A DNA stretch of 64,000 bases from Uloborus plumipes. Lineage: Eukaryota; Arthropoda; Arachnida; Araneae; Uloboridae. The notes beneath the pieces are model-generated. The model did not search any database, had not been told where the DNA came from, and saw nothing but the letters and a program-made list of their open reading frames with translations. The stretch lies in assembly GCA_038373865.1 (NCBI GenBank), contig JAXGGA010000067.1:186001-250000 (forward strand), written 5' to 3'. Of the stretch, positions 21,686 through 34,000 are shown one piece after another. Numbering within the stretch: position 1 is the first letter of the stretch; the number at the start of each line of letters is the position of its first letter. The translations under genes and the position numbers were made by a program.

Positions 21686-22207
21686 ATGCCACTGAACTCT
21701 GCAGAAGCGCTGTAGAAGGGGTATGAGAAAAGTCATGTGGATATTACAGATTTGTTATTCAAAGTCACTCTTTATGGTATTGAAATATGTTAGAAGAAGC
21801 AAAATTTATCAAAAATACTTTCTGAAGATCCGCACATTGACAATGACCATTTAAGAACTAGAAATTCACAAACTGTGGGGTTTCTTTTAGTTAAATATTT
21901 TAAGGAACAAGAAGAAGAAACAGAGATAAAAGCTGATGAATTGTGTGTGGTAAAGTACGAAAATACATTGTATCCTTGAATTGTGACGATTATCGAGGAA
22001 AACGAGTTTAAAATTTAAGTAATGGCTGCTGTTGGAACCAATTAGAGATGGCCAGAAACGACAGATGAAATTTAGTATAAGAAAGAAAACATAATTCGAA
22101 AAATTGAATTACCTGAACTTGTTAATAACAGCGTCCAGTATAGATTTAAGTCAAATGTTATGTTATATTTTTCATTGGTCATTGAGTTTGGTATTAAATT
22201 TCTGTAA
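21686..22207 (+). pseudogene. Decayed ORF of the 19.0-22.7 kb element
   Basis: One frame of 173 codons can be followed from an ATG at 21686 to a TAA at 22205-22207 with six in-frame stops and no obvious frameshift. The readable segments look protein-like: LLVKYFKEQEEETEIKADE, VVKYENTLYP, IVTIIEENEFKI, RWPETTDEI and IIRKIELPELVNN. Two stops stand where the context suggests former tryptophan (TGG to TAG). The pattern of a short Y/P/G-rich region with an NWxWP-like motif recalls C-terminal regions of unclassified element proteins, but I cannot name the family. It sits near the right end of the TIR element and probably belongs to it. Confidence 0.5.
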
Positions 22208-22722
22208 ATTTAATTCATAATTGTTAATTTTCAATATTTCGATCTAAACTAAGCTGTAGTTTTCATTCATTAATTTTTGTAATAAAGATATGCTTGTAAG
22301 TAAACTTTGTAACTTAAGTTACTGTAACGTAAGTTACCCAGTCAAAAATTCCCATAATTTTCAATTTTTGAAATAAATTTTTAAATTTATGAAAATATAT
22401 TCCTAAGCATTATAAGGAACTGATAAATTATGCTTCAAACAAGAAAACAGCTGTAATAGAGCAGAAATTTGCCTCAGAACCAATTTTCATATTATGTCAT
22501 TCCCTTTTTGTGTAACGCAAGTTACTGCCTTATCTTTGACTGCTAGATTTTATAAAATTTAAATGCATTGAATATTTTTGCATTTTAGTTTTGCTTTCAA
22601 CTGTCATTTTCATAGAATGCTTTCATACAAGGTTTGTATAACAAAATTTGTCTGTACTGAGGTGCTAAATGCATAAGAGTGGGTCGAAATGTAACGTAAG
22701 TTACCGTGGAATTGCCCTAGTG

Positions 22723-23878
22723 GTTTCAAAGTTTCACTTGGAACAAATATATACATCTGCTTGATTTTTAAAACATAAAATTTTGTTAAATTTTCAACCA
22801 TTTCTCTTATTATAGAGACAGCGGCAGTGGGTCTATGAAATTGTTAATGTCGATGTAAAAACGTTAAAATTTATGCAGAAACATAAAAAAGGAGGTAAAA
22901 TCAATGCTGATAAAGCACAAATTATTTGAACATTTCGCACATACATTTCGAGGACATAAAAACATTATCACTCAGACAGCAATGTATTAAAAGAGGAATG
23001 TAGTTGAATTTATTTGAAGATAATGACCTTCATTGCGTTTTAATAATATTAATATTTTATGTATAAATAAGAAAAGAAGGAATGATTTATCATTCTTCAG
23101 GCTGTAAACTTAACTCTGAAAACAATTTAATTTTTATGCTCTAACGATGGGACGAATGGCGCTTAAACTATAATAAAAAAAAATCCATTGACAATAAATG
23201 ATGGGCAGCTAATTTTCCCGACGTATTTAGCAACATGTCTGCCAATAAAACAGAAAAGTTTTATTGAGATTAAGTAATTTTTCTGAAAGTAACTTAGAAT
23301 TTTTCTGACGAGTGCAGTAATATTCGCAATAAAAGCCAGTAATATTTCGAAAAAAAAAAAAAAAACAGGAACTTTCAGAGAAAAATAAGATAACCGGGAA
23401 TTGTCTTCTTTTCGTTTGGCACTTGTCTAATTCACCAGGAAAGCTGAGAAAAGTACAAATTGGAGAAACTAAAGCGGAATTGCAAGCAACTACCGAAAGC
23501 CTGAAACTTGAACGAAATTCAGGGTCTATACTGTATTTCACAATATTTGGGACGCACTCACTTTGCAACTTCAGAGCTGCGACTGTTCTGAAGACCAACA
23601 CTTAATGAAGAAGCTAAATATATTTTCCGACAGGTGGCTAAAATGTTTTTCACAACATTGTGAAACCGGGATTCACGAAGTTTGTTGCAATTATTAAACC
23701 ATTTCGCAAAAGTGCTTGACTTTTACAGAAAACTGCCAAAACCCCATGAAACAAGGGAACGCTGACTGAAAAAATTGTGCTAATTTTTCGAGTTTTATTA
23801 CTGTATCAAGTAGTTCTGCCTATTTTAACCGCTTTATTTTCGACTACTGACGTTGGTCGCATGCTAACAAATTTATTT
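22723..23878. other. AT-rich DNA, nothing recognised
   Basis: Two overlapping frames on opposite strands near 23227-23605 show no domain and include homopolymer-encoded phenylalanine and lysine runs; neither is supported. Confidence 0.45.
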
Positions 23879-24019
23879 AGGGCCTGCCTCCAAATCAGCA
23901 GAAAACCGACCGAAACCGAAAATCCGGGTACTTTGAATTAAAGAAAATGGGGACTATCCGGATTTTCAGTTTTTTCCTTCTGTTTTGGTCGATTTTCTGC
24001 TGCTGTGGAGCCAGGCCCT
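23879..24019. mobile_element. ~141-bp MITE with AGGGCCTG termini
   Basis: AGGGCCTGCCTCC at 23879 pairs with GGAGCCAGGCCCT ending at 24019, and the inverted pairing continues inward (CAGCAGAAAA, CCGAAAATCCGG against CCGGATTTTCAG). The AGGGC ends resemble hAT-type termini, but no 8-bp target duplication is clear. Confidence 0.65.
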
Positions 24020-26729
24020 TACTCTTTACTTTTTTTTTCATAATGAAAATATTTAAGGCTTTTGTAAATTATCCACTTCGAAACATAACGCAGCATTAAA
24101 CGCTGATTGCCATTATTTAACGCCCATCCGCATGAATTATCCAAATAAATACCCAATATTTTTTAATGACCACCCCTTTCCCCTTCCTTATAAATACAGT
24201 TCATTCCCCAGCCAACACATTCACACACACAGAGAGAAAAGCGAGCCAAATGCAAAATTTATAGAGCCCGAAGATTACCCAATCGGGATGCATTTTTCCC
24301 TGGAGATAGATAAAGACAGCACTGAGGACATAAAGAAATAAGTGATGCTTTCTGGAGATACGTCGTCATTGATAAGATTATGTAGGCGCAGCAGCTGCTT
24401 TCTTCCCTCTGTTTGACTCGGAAGTAGGTCCATGTGGACAAAGACGAGTAATCCCTTTCACTACTGTATATTTTAGTCAGAATTTCATCTTTCTTATTCA
24501 TTCCTGGGGATGATATAAATACATTTTCTTCGATTGCTTTTTCGAGTGCTGGTTTATATGGTTTGATATATGTATGGATATTTTTCGATCTTTTTGAATG
24601 AAATGGCTGGGGTTCATGGAAATGAATGCTTATAATCATATTCAGTCAATGAGAAATATTTTTTGCATTTGAGTGAGAAGAATTCAAGTTAAAGCGTAAC
24701 GAAAAAAGTTTTGCCTTATGCATCGAGAGACAACATTTTGGCTCTGATCAAATGGATTCCGTTTACTAACCAGGAAAAAATACGAATGGTTCTTAATAAA
24801 AAACGTTGAAATACGCAGCAAACGAATGAGCTTCTGGCAAAAATTATGTGCCCTCGTTCGCCCGTTATCGAGAGATAAGTCCATATAGTGTGGCGAAATT
24901 TTAAAAGTACTGCCAAATTCAAATACTTGAAATGAAATTAATCACACAATTTGCCTTCTGCCAGTAGTCACTAAACTCACCTAAATTTGGCGAATTTTTT
25001 TTAAACATTTCCGCACACTTAAAACCTTATACTTTAATAACGAGTAACAAGGAACAAAAATACGTTTCAAGAAACGTGTTTCACAATTACCTTTTGATTG
25101 CTACTTACATTTAAAAAATACAAATTTAGGCCATCGTGTGGTTTTCTGGCAAGATTTACGAGTAAGAGCCGTGGTAGATTCTGTTTTACCACTTTTGTGT
25201 GTGTGTGTGTGTGATTTAGAAAAAATAAAATTCAATGAAAACCAACCTAGATTTTGAACTTCGCACGTGTTTATTTTAAGCATTACGAATTCCTCTTACC
25301 TCCCTTTGCTTCTCAGGGATCATACGAAAAAGAACAAACATGTGCTTCAGTTTATTTGATGGCCTCTTATTCGGATAAAGCTTTTATAAAACAACAGAAG
25401 TTTAAATTAATAATTTCTCAAACATTCAGTTTATTTCGCTTTCGGGAAAAGATTTCAGCTTTTTATATCATCTGAAACGCTGCTGTGTTTAAACGCTGTT
25501 ATTATCCAAACGTACAGCTTATTGCTCTTCTTTTATCTATCTCTTGGGTACTCATATAGCACTCCTTATCCACATAAAACTTGTGGTATTTTATTCAAGT
25601 GCCATTAAAGATGAAATTGCTTAATTTCAAAGAAAAACTTTTAAACTGTTTTATTTTCTTTAATAATTTATTGCTTTTATTATTTATTGCTTTTTTTTCT
25701 TCTTGCTTAAAGTTGTTTTTTTAGATTAGTTTTAAATGTTGGATATATTATTTGTATGTTCGCTTTACATTTTTGTTTCTTAAGTATTATTATTATTTTT
25801 TTTTTGAAATGTTACATATGTGTGAGAGAAGTTTGAACTGATGATGTTTAATTATCAGATTTTAGCTTCTAAAATTTGACCATAAGCAGAACAAAATCGC
25901 AAAATCGTTCGAACTATTATCTGAAGAAACTGTCTTGCAGCATCAATAGACAATTAAATATTTTTTACTGAAGTTATTTGCTCCAAAAATGCTTTTTCGT
26001 AAGAACGATATGCTATGTAATTTTATACAAATGAGAGTACTTACAACGTTTTCAACTTTTTCATTTTTCGTTCCGTTAATTTCATCCTAAACAGTATATT
26101 ACAAGCATCTTCAACAGTAATGAGCTGGGTTTGAACTACTGTTATTTGCACTGATGTTTATCTATTATTATGATGATGGTATCTGAAATGCCCATGAAAC
26201 TTTTAAATTTTTTGCATTTACTTTAAAATGTAATTGTATACACCTAATTATTAAATTGATGAAAACTCTCAAGTATTTTGTACTTTTTTATCTTTCATGT
26301 ATCACCCCGACCAAATAGGTGCTCTTCAGTTTCCTATGTTTTCTTTTTTTTCCCTTCAATGTCTTGTCAAATTACTTCGCTCGAAAATATTACTAACATT
26401 AATGGATTAATAAGAGTGACTAAGTAATAATAATAATAACAGCAGCATAAGTATTTTTAGTACATAATATGGTCAATATTTCTCACAGAAAATAGCAAAA
26501 AAAAAAAAAACGAAATTCATTGCACAATACTGTAATGAATTATAGCTATTCAATCTTTTAAGCAGGAGGAATGGAAAATTGATAAACAACAGGGTAGAGT
26601 GATCAGTAAATAATTCCCTTCCCCCAGTGGATTAACGCCTTGTATATGAGTGTAAGCCTTAGTAAATCCAGTCATATTTCTTAACCTGAGTTTCTGTCCG
26701 TAGTATATATACACACATATCTTCATATA
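24020..26729. other. AT-rich DNA, nothing recognised
   Basis: Short frames (for example 24259-24639 on the minus strand, 126 codons) have no recognisable domain or compositional signal. A (GT)n microsatellite lies at 25195-25213. Confidence 0.45.
25195..25213. repeat. (GT)n microsatellite
   Basis: About nine GT dinucleotides in a row are visible. Confidence 0.95.
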
Positions 26730-27379
26730 CAGGGTGTCCATTCCAATCGTGGACCAATAGCTAATTTCTAAACCGTTAGAGATAAGCATATAGTTTATTT
26801 AGGAAAAAATCTCCAAATTATGAAAGGAATTTTGGGTCTATTCAATGTTTTTCAAAAAATCAAATTTTGAAAGAGTTACGAAATTTAAATTTTTGTACAG
26901 CCCCCCAGTGCTATCAATCGTATTTAGTAAAACATTCTTGACACTGTAACGTTTAAAACTAAAAAAAAATCACCCTTCTACCACAAAAATTGACCGAGTT
27001 ATGACGTTTTGAAAAATCAAGATTTTGAAGGATTTCGCAGACGGTCCTTTAAGCGATCGCTCGATGACGTCATGAAATAATGCAAAATCTTGATTTTTCA
27101 AAACGTCATAACTCGGTCAATTTTTGTGGTAGAAGAGTGATTTTTTTTAGTTTTAAACGTTACAGTGTCAAGAATGTTTTACTAAATATGATTGATAGGA
27201 CTGGGGGGCTGTATAAAAATTTAAATTTCGTAACTCTTTCAAAATTTGATTTTTTGAAAAACATTGAATAGACCCAAAATTCCTTTCATAATTTGGAAAT
27301 TTTTTCCTAAATAAACTATATGCTTATTTCTAACGGTTTAGAAATTAGCTATTGGTCCACGATTGGAGCGGACACCCTG
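26730..27379. mobile_element. 650-bp foldback element with CAGGGTGTCC termini
   Basis: Arms 26730-27027 and 27083-27379 are reverse complements at well over 90% identity, joined by a 55-bp loop containing GATCGCTCGATGACGTCATG. The ends are CAGGGTGTCCATTCCAATCG and its complement (GGACACCCTG). TATA lies immediately outside both ends, so the target duplication is TA or TATA. No transposase is encoded; frames inside are shadows of the inverted repeat. Confidence 0.9.
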
Positions 27380-27706
27380 TATATAAAACGAACTCCAAAA
27401 TATGTGTGTCCGGGGTGAACTCAGAAATTACCCGACCGATTTCGTTCCAATTTTAATAACAGGTGCAGGTTAGCTCAGGGAAGATTGTCAGACCAGGTCA
27501 AAGAAATTCGATCAATAGTTATTTTTTTACATGTATTCGAAATCCAAATTTTTTGACCTAAAAATGGCTTTATCTAGAGAAATAATTATTGTATGGTCTT
27601 TATCTTGGTCTCATTAGAAAGATTACAGAAAATACTATAATAAATTATTTTCTACCTACGGTGCCGTGAACGGGAATGTTGAAAAAAATCACGTGGAAAC
27701 AACTTA

Positions 27707-28143
27707 TCTACTTATATTAAAAACTGAGTATCTTTCTAACTATCTTTCTTTCTAACTATCTTTCTTTCTATCTTTCTATCTTTCTTTCTATGTCACCTTC
27801 TTTCTCCTGAACGCCAATGACCTGAAAGTCGAACCGGGTACCGATAGATAGGTAATTTTTCAGGCTTCATTAGTTTCAATTGATATAATTATACGATTTT
27901 AATTAGCGAAGATATCAATTAATAAGTAGTCAAGTTTAAAGCGATTAAGCCTAATAAATGATTAAATATGAAATCCATTCTTGCAAACCGTCGTTGCTAT
28001 GAAACAGTAATAACAGTGATAATGAGAATTTTGAATGAAGGCTTAACTAAATCAAACACGAAACTCATAAGCGGGCCACTTACGTAGAATTTTTATCGCT
28101 AGCTACTTGTAATATTTTGAAACCTTCATTTGTTGAAAAGCCA
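27707..28143 (+). mobile_element. Helitron family 2, first 5' end (no own 3' end found)
   Basis: A|TCTACTTATATTAAAAACTG at 27707 is the same 5' terminus as at 28144. It is followed by a CTTT/CTAT microsatellite (27727-27793) and CGAACCGGGTACCGATAGAT near 27830. No separate CTAG-type 3' end is seen before the next 5' end at 28144, so this is either truncated or part of an end-to-end array. Confidence 0.6.
27727..27793. repeat. CTTT/CTAT-rich microsatellite
   Basis: An imperfect run of TATCTTTC and TTTCTAAC units is visible just inside the Helitron 5' end. Confidence 0.9.
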
Positions 28144-28755
28144 TCTACTTATATTAAAAACTGAGTGTCTATGTCTGCTTTTTTTCTTTGAGCGAGCTGA
28201 ACTTATTGAAACTCTACTCACCATCTTGAAGGCGCGTAGTATCTCAATAATTCGAATGATTTTTTATATAGGAAAAAAGTAAAGTTATGAAGCGCCTGTT
28301 AACGAGCCGCCTTGGCGGGGAGTAGTTTCTTGAAAATTTCCTCACTACTTTAAAGGCACGAAGTGCCCGTGCAACGCCGTGCCACGTGCGTGGTATGTCT
28401 TGAAATCGAATGAACATTAAATTCTATCAAATAATATAACTTCAGAATGAGTTAAAAGTTAGAGAAGGGGGACGTTATGCATCAACATGCCGCAGGAAGC
28501 TAATCTAGCTGCCCTGGCAGCTAGTACCTGCTTAAAGTTTGTGAAAATCAAATTTTAATTTGCCATTGCCATTTTGTTCAAACATGGAAGGATAGACTTC
28601 GACATTTCAATACGAAGTGAACTTAGCAAAGGCTTAACTCGATCTTTGCAGTTTTCGGGATTACGCTTAAATGTTTTTAAGGGGAAAACAGTACTCTTTC
28701 TCCAAAAGTTTTTTTTTCTTTACAGCACGAGGGCAAGCCGTACGGGTACTGCTAG
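28144..28755 (+). mobile_element. Helitron family 2, complete short copy (612 bp)
   Basis: The 5' end is A|TCTACTTATATTAAAAACTG at 28144; the 3' end at 28755 is GTACGGGTACTGCTAG followed by T, preceded by a short GGGCAAGCC palindrome. These match Helitron rules (TC start, CTAG end, insertion between A and T). It has no ORF for Rep/helicase and must be non-autonomous. Confidence 0.75.
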
Positions 28756-30020
28756 TATGTTATAATATGTATAAATAATTCAAGCAATTCACATGAGTTG
28801 AAACAGCAAAACAGTTGTCATCTGTTGCTTATAACTTTTAAATCTCTATCTTAATTTGACTAAATGGTGGTTTTGTTTATTGTTAAAATAAATACTTTGC
28901 TGCAAGAACTCATTTACGTTTCTTAGAAAAAGTTTCTGTTTCTTTAGTTTTTTGGCTCAAAAACATCTGTTATATACTCCTAAAGTCAAATGTGGTTCGT
29001 TCTAACCTTTAGAATACACTCACAGTTTCCTGCATTCACTTTAAAAGCAAGTTCCTCAAACCAGGGTATAACCTCCCTCAGAGCAGAAAAATCTTTTAAA
29101 ATATCAAATGATTAGCTATCTACTTTCGGAAGTACTTATTCTAGCTGTAATTTTCTTCCATTTTTACTCTTGAAGTAGCTTTATTATGTGAGCTCTAACG
29201 TCAAAGCGCATCATTTTTGAAAAAAAAAAAAAAGAAAAAAGAAAAAAAAAACAATTATTTTTTTGCTAAAACAGCAAGAAATTTGAGGTCTTCTTGTTGA
29301 AAGTACAAGCATCAGCACTATACTTATTCTTTCGTGTCAGCATGCTTTGACTTAGACTCTTTATTTAAAGTTCACTTTTTATTCTAATGATGGAAGAAAA
29401 ATTGCACTTTCCTTAAGAGATTTTTTCATGCGACACGAAGATTTCAGTTATTTTTTTTTCTACTAAGAATAAAAACTATTTATAGATATTTTACGAAATG
29501 ACCGTTTTCCATTTGCAGCCTTACTTAACTAGATCCCTTTAAAGAAGTAATGATTTTTGACCAAAATCTTTAAAACATTTAAACTCTTCTTTTTCTCTTT
29601 TTCACAAAATTGGTGTGTGTGTGTGGCGGGGAAGATGCGTAACAGGAATAGTTCACGCTCGATTTAACGACAATCTCTGTGCCACAGAAAGAAGTCTTTA
29701 TAAAGAGTGGTTGCTATAAGAGGTAGATTTTTTTTTCAACAAACCAGCATCGTTCATGTTCAGTACTTTTATTAAAACTTGCGATGTTTTTCGGTTTCAA
29801 CTAAGTACTCAAATTATATTTTATTTTAGAAAAATGTATTAGCGCAAATACTATAGCAAAATAGTAAATAGACTTTTAATTAGAAATATGGGAAAAAATA
29901 TTAGCAACTCAAATCATTTATTTTCTAAAAGAAAAATTAAAAATAGCTTTTTGCCGTTCCGCATAACATACTTTTCCATTTCAGTAATAGATAATAAATA
30001 CTGTTCAAAACTTTACTCTC

Positions 30021-30347
30021 CTAGGAGCTATCACTACAACCTCTTCCTCTCCCCCCTCTTTTCAGCTGAAGATGATAATTTCTTAATTCCTTGAAGTTGC
30101 ACTGAAGACACTGTAGACTCCATTTTGGTCCATCAACCATAATCAAGGTCAGCTCAAACTGAAAACTTATAGGATTCATTGGAAAAATGCCGGAAATAGT
30201 GTCCTTTAAATTTTGGTCGCTGCTTTGGATTAGACGAGACAGAAAGTTCGCCATACCAGAAGCAGATTCACTAGAGTAAATAGGGATCAAGTTGGGGTTT
30301 TCCCCACTTATCGTTAGATTATGATGGTCTTTATAATTTGAAGTCAT
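30021..30347 (-). CDS. Unrecognised 108-codon open frame, doubtful gene
   Basis: The frame runs from an ATG at 30345-30347 to a stop at 30021-30023, with an in-frame TGA 21 bases upstream of the ATG. Composition is more balanced than in the surrounding AT-rich DNA, with segments such as PNLIPIYSSESASGMANFLS and a CLQC pair followed by KELRNYHLQLKR. I recognise no domain, signal peptide or membrane segment, and see no splice context. It could be a chance frame, an exon or a relic of an element. I list it only because it is the most protein-like unassigned frame in this 3-kb stretch. Confidence 0.15.
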   Translation of the reverse strand: MTSNYKDHHNLTISGENPNLIPIYSSESASGMANFLSRLIQSSDQNLKDTISGIFPMNPISFQFELTLIMVDGPKWSLQCLQCNFKELRNYHLQLKRGGRGRGCSDSS

Positions 30348-30970
30348 TAAAACGAGAGTCGGAAATCATTGAGTTTTCTTTCCTTGTCTTACAACAATGA
30401 CATCGGTTTCTAATCCCGGGAATAAAGGTTTAGCCTCATTTGCTAAAAAAACGCAATACTTCAAGTTCTATATAGCAAGAGAAATCCAAAAACCTTCTGT
30501 TAGATGCAAAACAGTTGTTTCTTTATTTTTGGACTATTATTCTAAATTTTTAAGTGCATTTTCACTTCAGTAATCGTGAAAACCATTTTAAATTTTTTTA
30601 ACTAATATATTCACTAATTAATGTCACTCGTAGACGCGATCTAGCTAAAAACACTTTTGATCAATTTCCCATTTAAACGATTTTTTTTAAACAGCTCCAT
30701 CCGTTTAGGCACTAGAGTGCCACAGACAAATATACAGATACACAAACACGCCAAACTTATAATCCTCCCCCCTCTAATTTTTGCTTAGGGGTTAAAAACA
30801 CCTGCCCATAAATGACTTAGTAATTATCGAAAAAAATTTCGATTGAGATAAATTCTGAAACATTTGAGCAATGGTGTGACTTTTCATCACAATTTTTGAA
30901 GAAACTTTATTGCTGAAATAAAAAAAAAATCATTGATATCGAAAAACGGCCAGCGCAAAGTAGTTTTCAA

Positions 30971-30993
30971 TAAATAAATAAATAAATAAATAA
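30971..30993. repeat. (TAAA)n microsatellite
   Basis: About six TAAA units in a row are visible. Confidence 0.95.
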
Positions 30994-32073
30994 TAGTGAG
31001 ATTACATTGTTAATATTCATAGAAAACTTTTTCCAGTGAAATATATCGTGCAAATATTCATAAACGATATAACTTTTTTAAAATAAAAACAAAAATCACA
31101 TACATTTAGGAGACATTTTTGCTGAAATATAAAACGTCAACCTTAAACAACCAATGATAGAAAAACATCAGCAGCGATATCTCACCACTACCACAGGCAT
31201 ATCCTTTTCCAAAATCTTTTGTAAAGTGAAGTGTTTGTAGACATTTCTATATCAACACAACAAAATAAACATTGCTTGCAAAAAGGATATAGTTTCACAT
31301 TTATTTGCCCAAGCCAAAAAGCAGATCCGATTAAAATTTATTGGATTTTATTGCAATACTAGTAATATGTTCCCATTGTTAAAATCTCGTCTTTACAGAT
31401 GTGTATTAACTACGAGCTAATTAAAAAATATCTTCTGACTAAATTACTTTAAAACTATTTTGCTTTAAAATAGTTTAGTACCTGGTCCTCGTCTAAATGC
31501 TTTTAAAAATCATATTCCTTCAAAAAAAATCACTCTCACGTCGCATTTACCATCTTAAATTATTATTATTAAAAAAATAATAAAAGTTACAGCTCTGCAT
31601 GTAATTCTAAAAACAAAATTGAATCTTGAAACCATTCGCAACTCATAAAAAGTAATGAAACAGCAATTATAGGAATCTTTTGATATTTTAAGTAATTACT
31701 TTAGTTCTTCTAAGAAAGGGAAAAAGTGAAGATTTCTTTTCTCCGCCACTAATGATGTTCTTTTGAAATACGATGCGTCAAGGGGAGAACATTCATGGAA
31801 TAGAAGGGAAAAAAATAATATGCAAGAATGTTGTAGAAAGTATTCTTAATTATGCATGAGATGAAATATTCTTATTAATCTTTTCTCTTTTCTGAATTTG
31901 AAGCTTGTAATTATTTTAGTGTGGGCCATTAATTCAAGGAAAAGTCTCTTTATATTTTGCACCGATAGAATATTAATTTAAAAGCTTTAAAAAATATTTT
32001 GTCAATTTCTTTTGTGTTATAAATATTTAGTATAAGCCAATGTGGTGAACATGTCAACATACGCAACACACAA

Positions 32074-32540
32074 AAAAAATCTGGTATGGACCCCACACTA
32101 CTTCCTTTTACGTGTAACTTTCTTAGTAGTTGCCTTAAGTGTTAAAACAAGTGCTTGGAGTGAGCAAGGAAACAATTCAAATATTTACTCCCCTAATCTA
32201 CCACGAAACAATGCAAAAAATATTTTACAATGGTTATTTTTCTAAATATTGCTGATTTTAATATCATTTAGTGAATTTTTTGCAAAATATCGCCAATAGC
32301 GCCAAGTTGAACCCAGATTCAAAAAATAATTTTTTCGCCAAATTTGTCGCCAACTTGGTGATATAGCGCCAAGTTGGCGTCAAACACTTGGCGACCAAAA
32401 ACTTGGCGACATGTCGCCAAGTATTGGCGCCAGTTCATATCACTTGAGTCTGTATTGAAATTAACATTGATTTACCCCAAAAAAAGGGTAAAAGATCCCT
32501 TTGGGAACATTCGAATGCAATCACAAGGGGAGGTGCACAA
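32074..32540 (-). mobile_element. Helitron family 1, copy 3 (fragment)
   Basis: The segment matches copy 1 (about 10258-10700) in the same orientation: GGACCCCACACTACTTCC, AGTGCTTGGAGTGAGCAAG, AAAATATCGCCAATAGC, then the TTGGCG/CGCCAA palindromic section and CAAGGGGAGGTGCACAA. The terminal ~115 bp with the CTAG end are missing on the left, and the right side stops at a Helentron-like insertion. Confidence 0.75.
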
Positions 32541-32873
32541 CTAGATTCCCCTCAGAGCCTACATACCAAGCTAGAAGTTTCTACGGCATATAGTTTTTGA
32601 GTTATGCGAGCCACATACGCACATACATCCACACATACATCCGCACATACGTACATACAGACGTCACGAGAAAACTCGTCGTAATTTACTCGGGGGTGGT
32701 CGAAATTGATTTTTCGGCTGTTTGTATGTTGTTAGGTACATATGCACGTGCTGACAGGTCGAAAAAACTACGCGACATTCATTCAGGGGTGAACAAAGTC
32801 AAAATTTAGACAGAAATTTGAGTGAAATTTTTTTCGTGATCACAATACTTCCTTTACTACGTAAAAGGAAGTA
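32541..32873 (-). mobile_element. Short Helentron-like element
   Basis: On the minus strand it starts with a terminal hairpin TACTTCCTTT/AAAGGAAGTA (32846-32873), followed by ATTGTGATCACGAAAAA, and ends with CTAG at 32541 followed by T. The order (5' hairpin ending in GGAAGTATTG, then TCACGAAAA, CTAG 3' end) parallels the element at 54926-56160, whose 5' hairpin ends GAAAGTATTG. It also carries CATA-rich microsatellite sequence at 32617-32655. It abuts copy 3 of Helitron family 1 and probably inserted into it. Confidence 0.5.
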
Positions 32874-34000
32874 AAAAACAATAACAAATTGAAGTTAACG
32901 TACGTATGGGCCATTGTAGAATCATCGGTGAGCACCAGCTTTGTAAATAGAGGTATCATTTCCAAAATCAGCACATCGAAGGTCTTCTGTGTTCGCTAAT
33001 GGTAAGTGGGGCACGTTAAATATTCGTAGTTAAAAATCACCCCAAGATATCATTCCAAATCAATAACTCTGGGATACTGGATTTATAAAAAGAAAAATGA
33101 ATAAATAATTTGGGGGATTAAAAGAAGAGCTCTCTTTAATGCCCTGTCTAACCGGTGAAACCTCGTATACGGCCTACGGGGAACCCTGAAGTATGTAATT
33201 GTGAGTACATGTATTTTTATTGCAATACCTTGTTGCAGTTTAGTCAATTTATAAAATTTAAAATATATGAATGACTTGATAAAACTCTTAATGAAGGCAA
33301 TTAGGCTTCAAATAGTAACAACAATTCACATGCGTTGGATTTAATGGCTTTGTGTGACTAGGTGCTCAGGGTGTGACTCAGAGCAATTGACTAAAAACCC
33401 TTACGTTTACACGGTTTGATATCACGTTTCAAAAAAAAAAAAGAAAGAAAAATAAAAGTTCAATCGTTTAGGTTCTACAAAGCCACCGACTGGCACAAAA
33501 AATGAATTTAAAACACACACACACACATATATAGATTCAAAAATACAGAAAAACATTAGTAAAGAGACATGGAAGATTACATAAGTCCCTCCTTGTTTCG
33601 CCGAGGATAAATGAAATAAATATCTTGGTGTGATACTTTGAAAAAAAAAGGGTATACATTTATAAATCTTAATTTTATATTTCAAAGTTACATTACTTTT
33701 ACTTAAAACATTCACTTTACATTGAATTTCCTACTTGGATCAAAATATTAATAAGAAGCAGGATAACTTAGAAACAAGGTAATAATTCATTTTAGATAGT
33801 TGTAATTTTTGCGTTATTAATTTTTATATATACCTCTATGAAAATTTTCGTACTTGCTATTTCCTTAAATCATCCGGTTTCAACTGGTCCAATAATTTGT
33901 GACAGATTGTTTGCCGAATAAAGTACAACATATTGCCTCTAACTTTTCAACAGAGTTTACATCGAAAATATTTTATCAGCACAACTTAGACTGCAATACA
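32874..34000. other. AT-rich DNA, nothing recognised
   Basis: A (CA)n run at 33513-33526 is the only clear feature. Short frames are not supported. Confidence 0.45.

Larger units (their letters stand above)
19033..22716. mobile_element. TIR element with CTAGTG target duplication and repeated 15-bp motif
   Basis: GGCAATTCCATG at 19033 is mirrored by GTGGAATTGCC ending at 22716, and the flanks are CTAGTG at 19027-19032 and 22717-22722. Because the flank and TIR share bases, the duplication could be read as 4 to 6 bp. The motif GTAACGTAAGTTACC, a near-palindrome, occurs at 19391, 21260, 21286, 22324 and 22691, with weaker forms at 22309 and 22512. A decayed ORF lies at 21686-22207. A 1.6-kb palindrome (19656-21245) is nested in the left half. 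Superfamily not assigned. Confidence 0.65.
28756..32073. other. AT-rich DNA, mostly unassigned
   Basis: A 108-codon minus-strand frame at 30021-30347 and a TAAA microsatellite at 30971-30993 are listed separately. Nothing else could be supported. Confidence 0.45.

Noticed and set aside
24259..24639. 126-codon minus-strand frame
   Set aside because: No domain or supportive context; length is compatible with chance in a 64-kb window.
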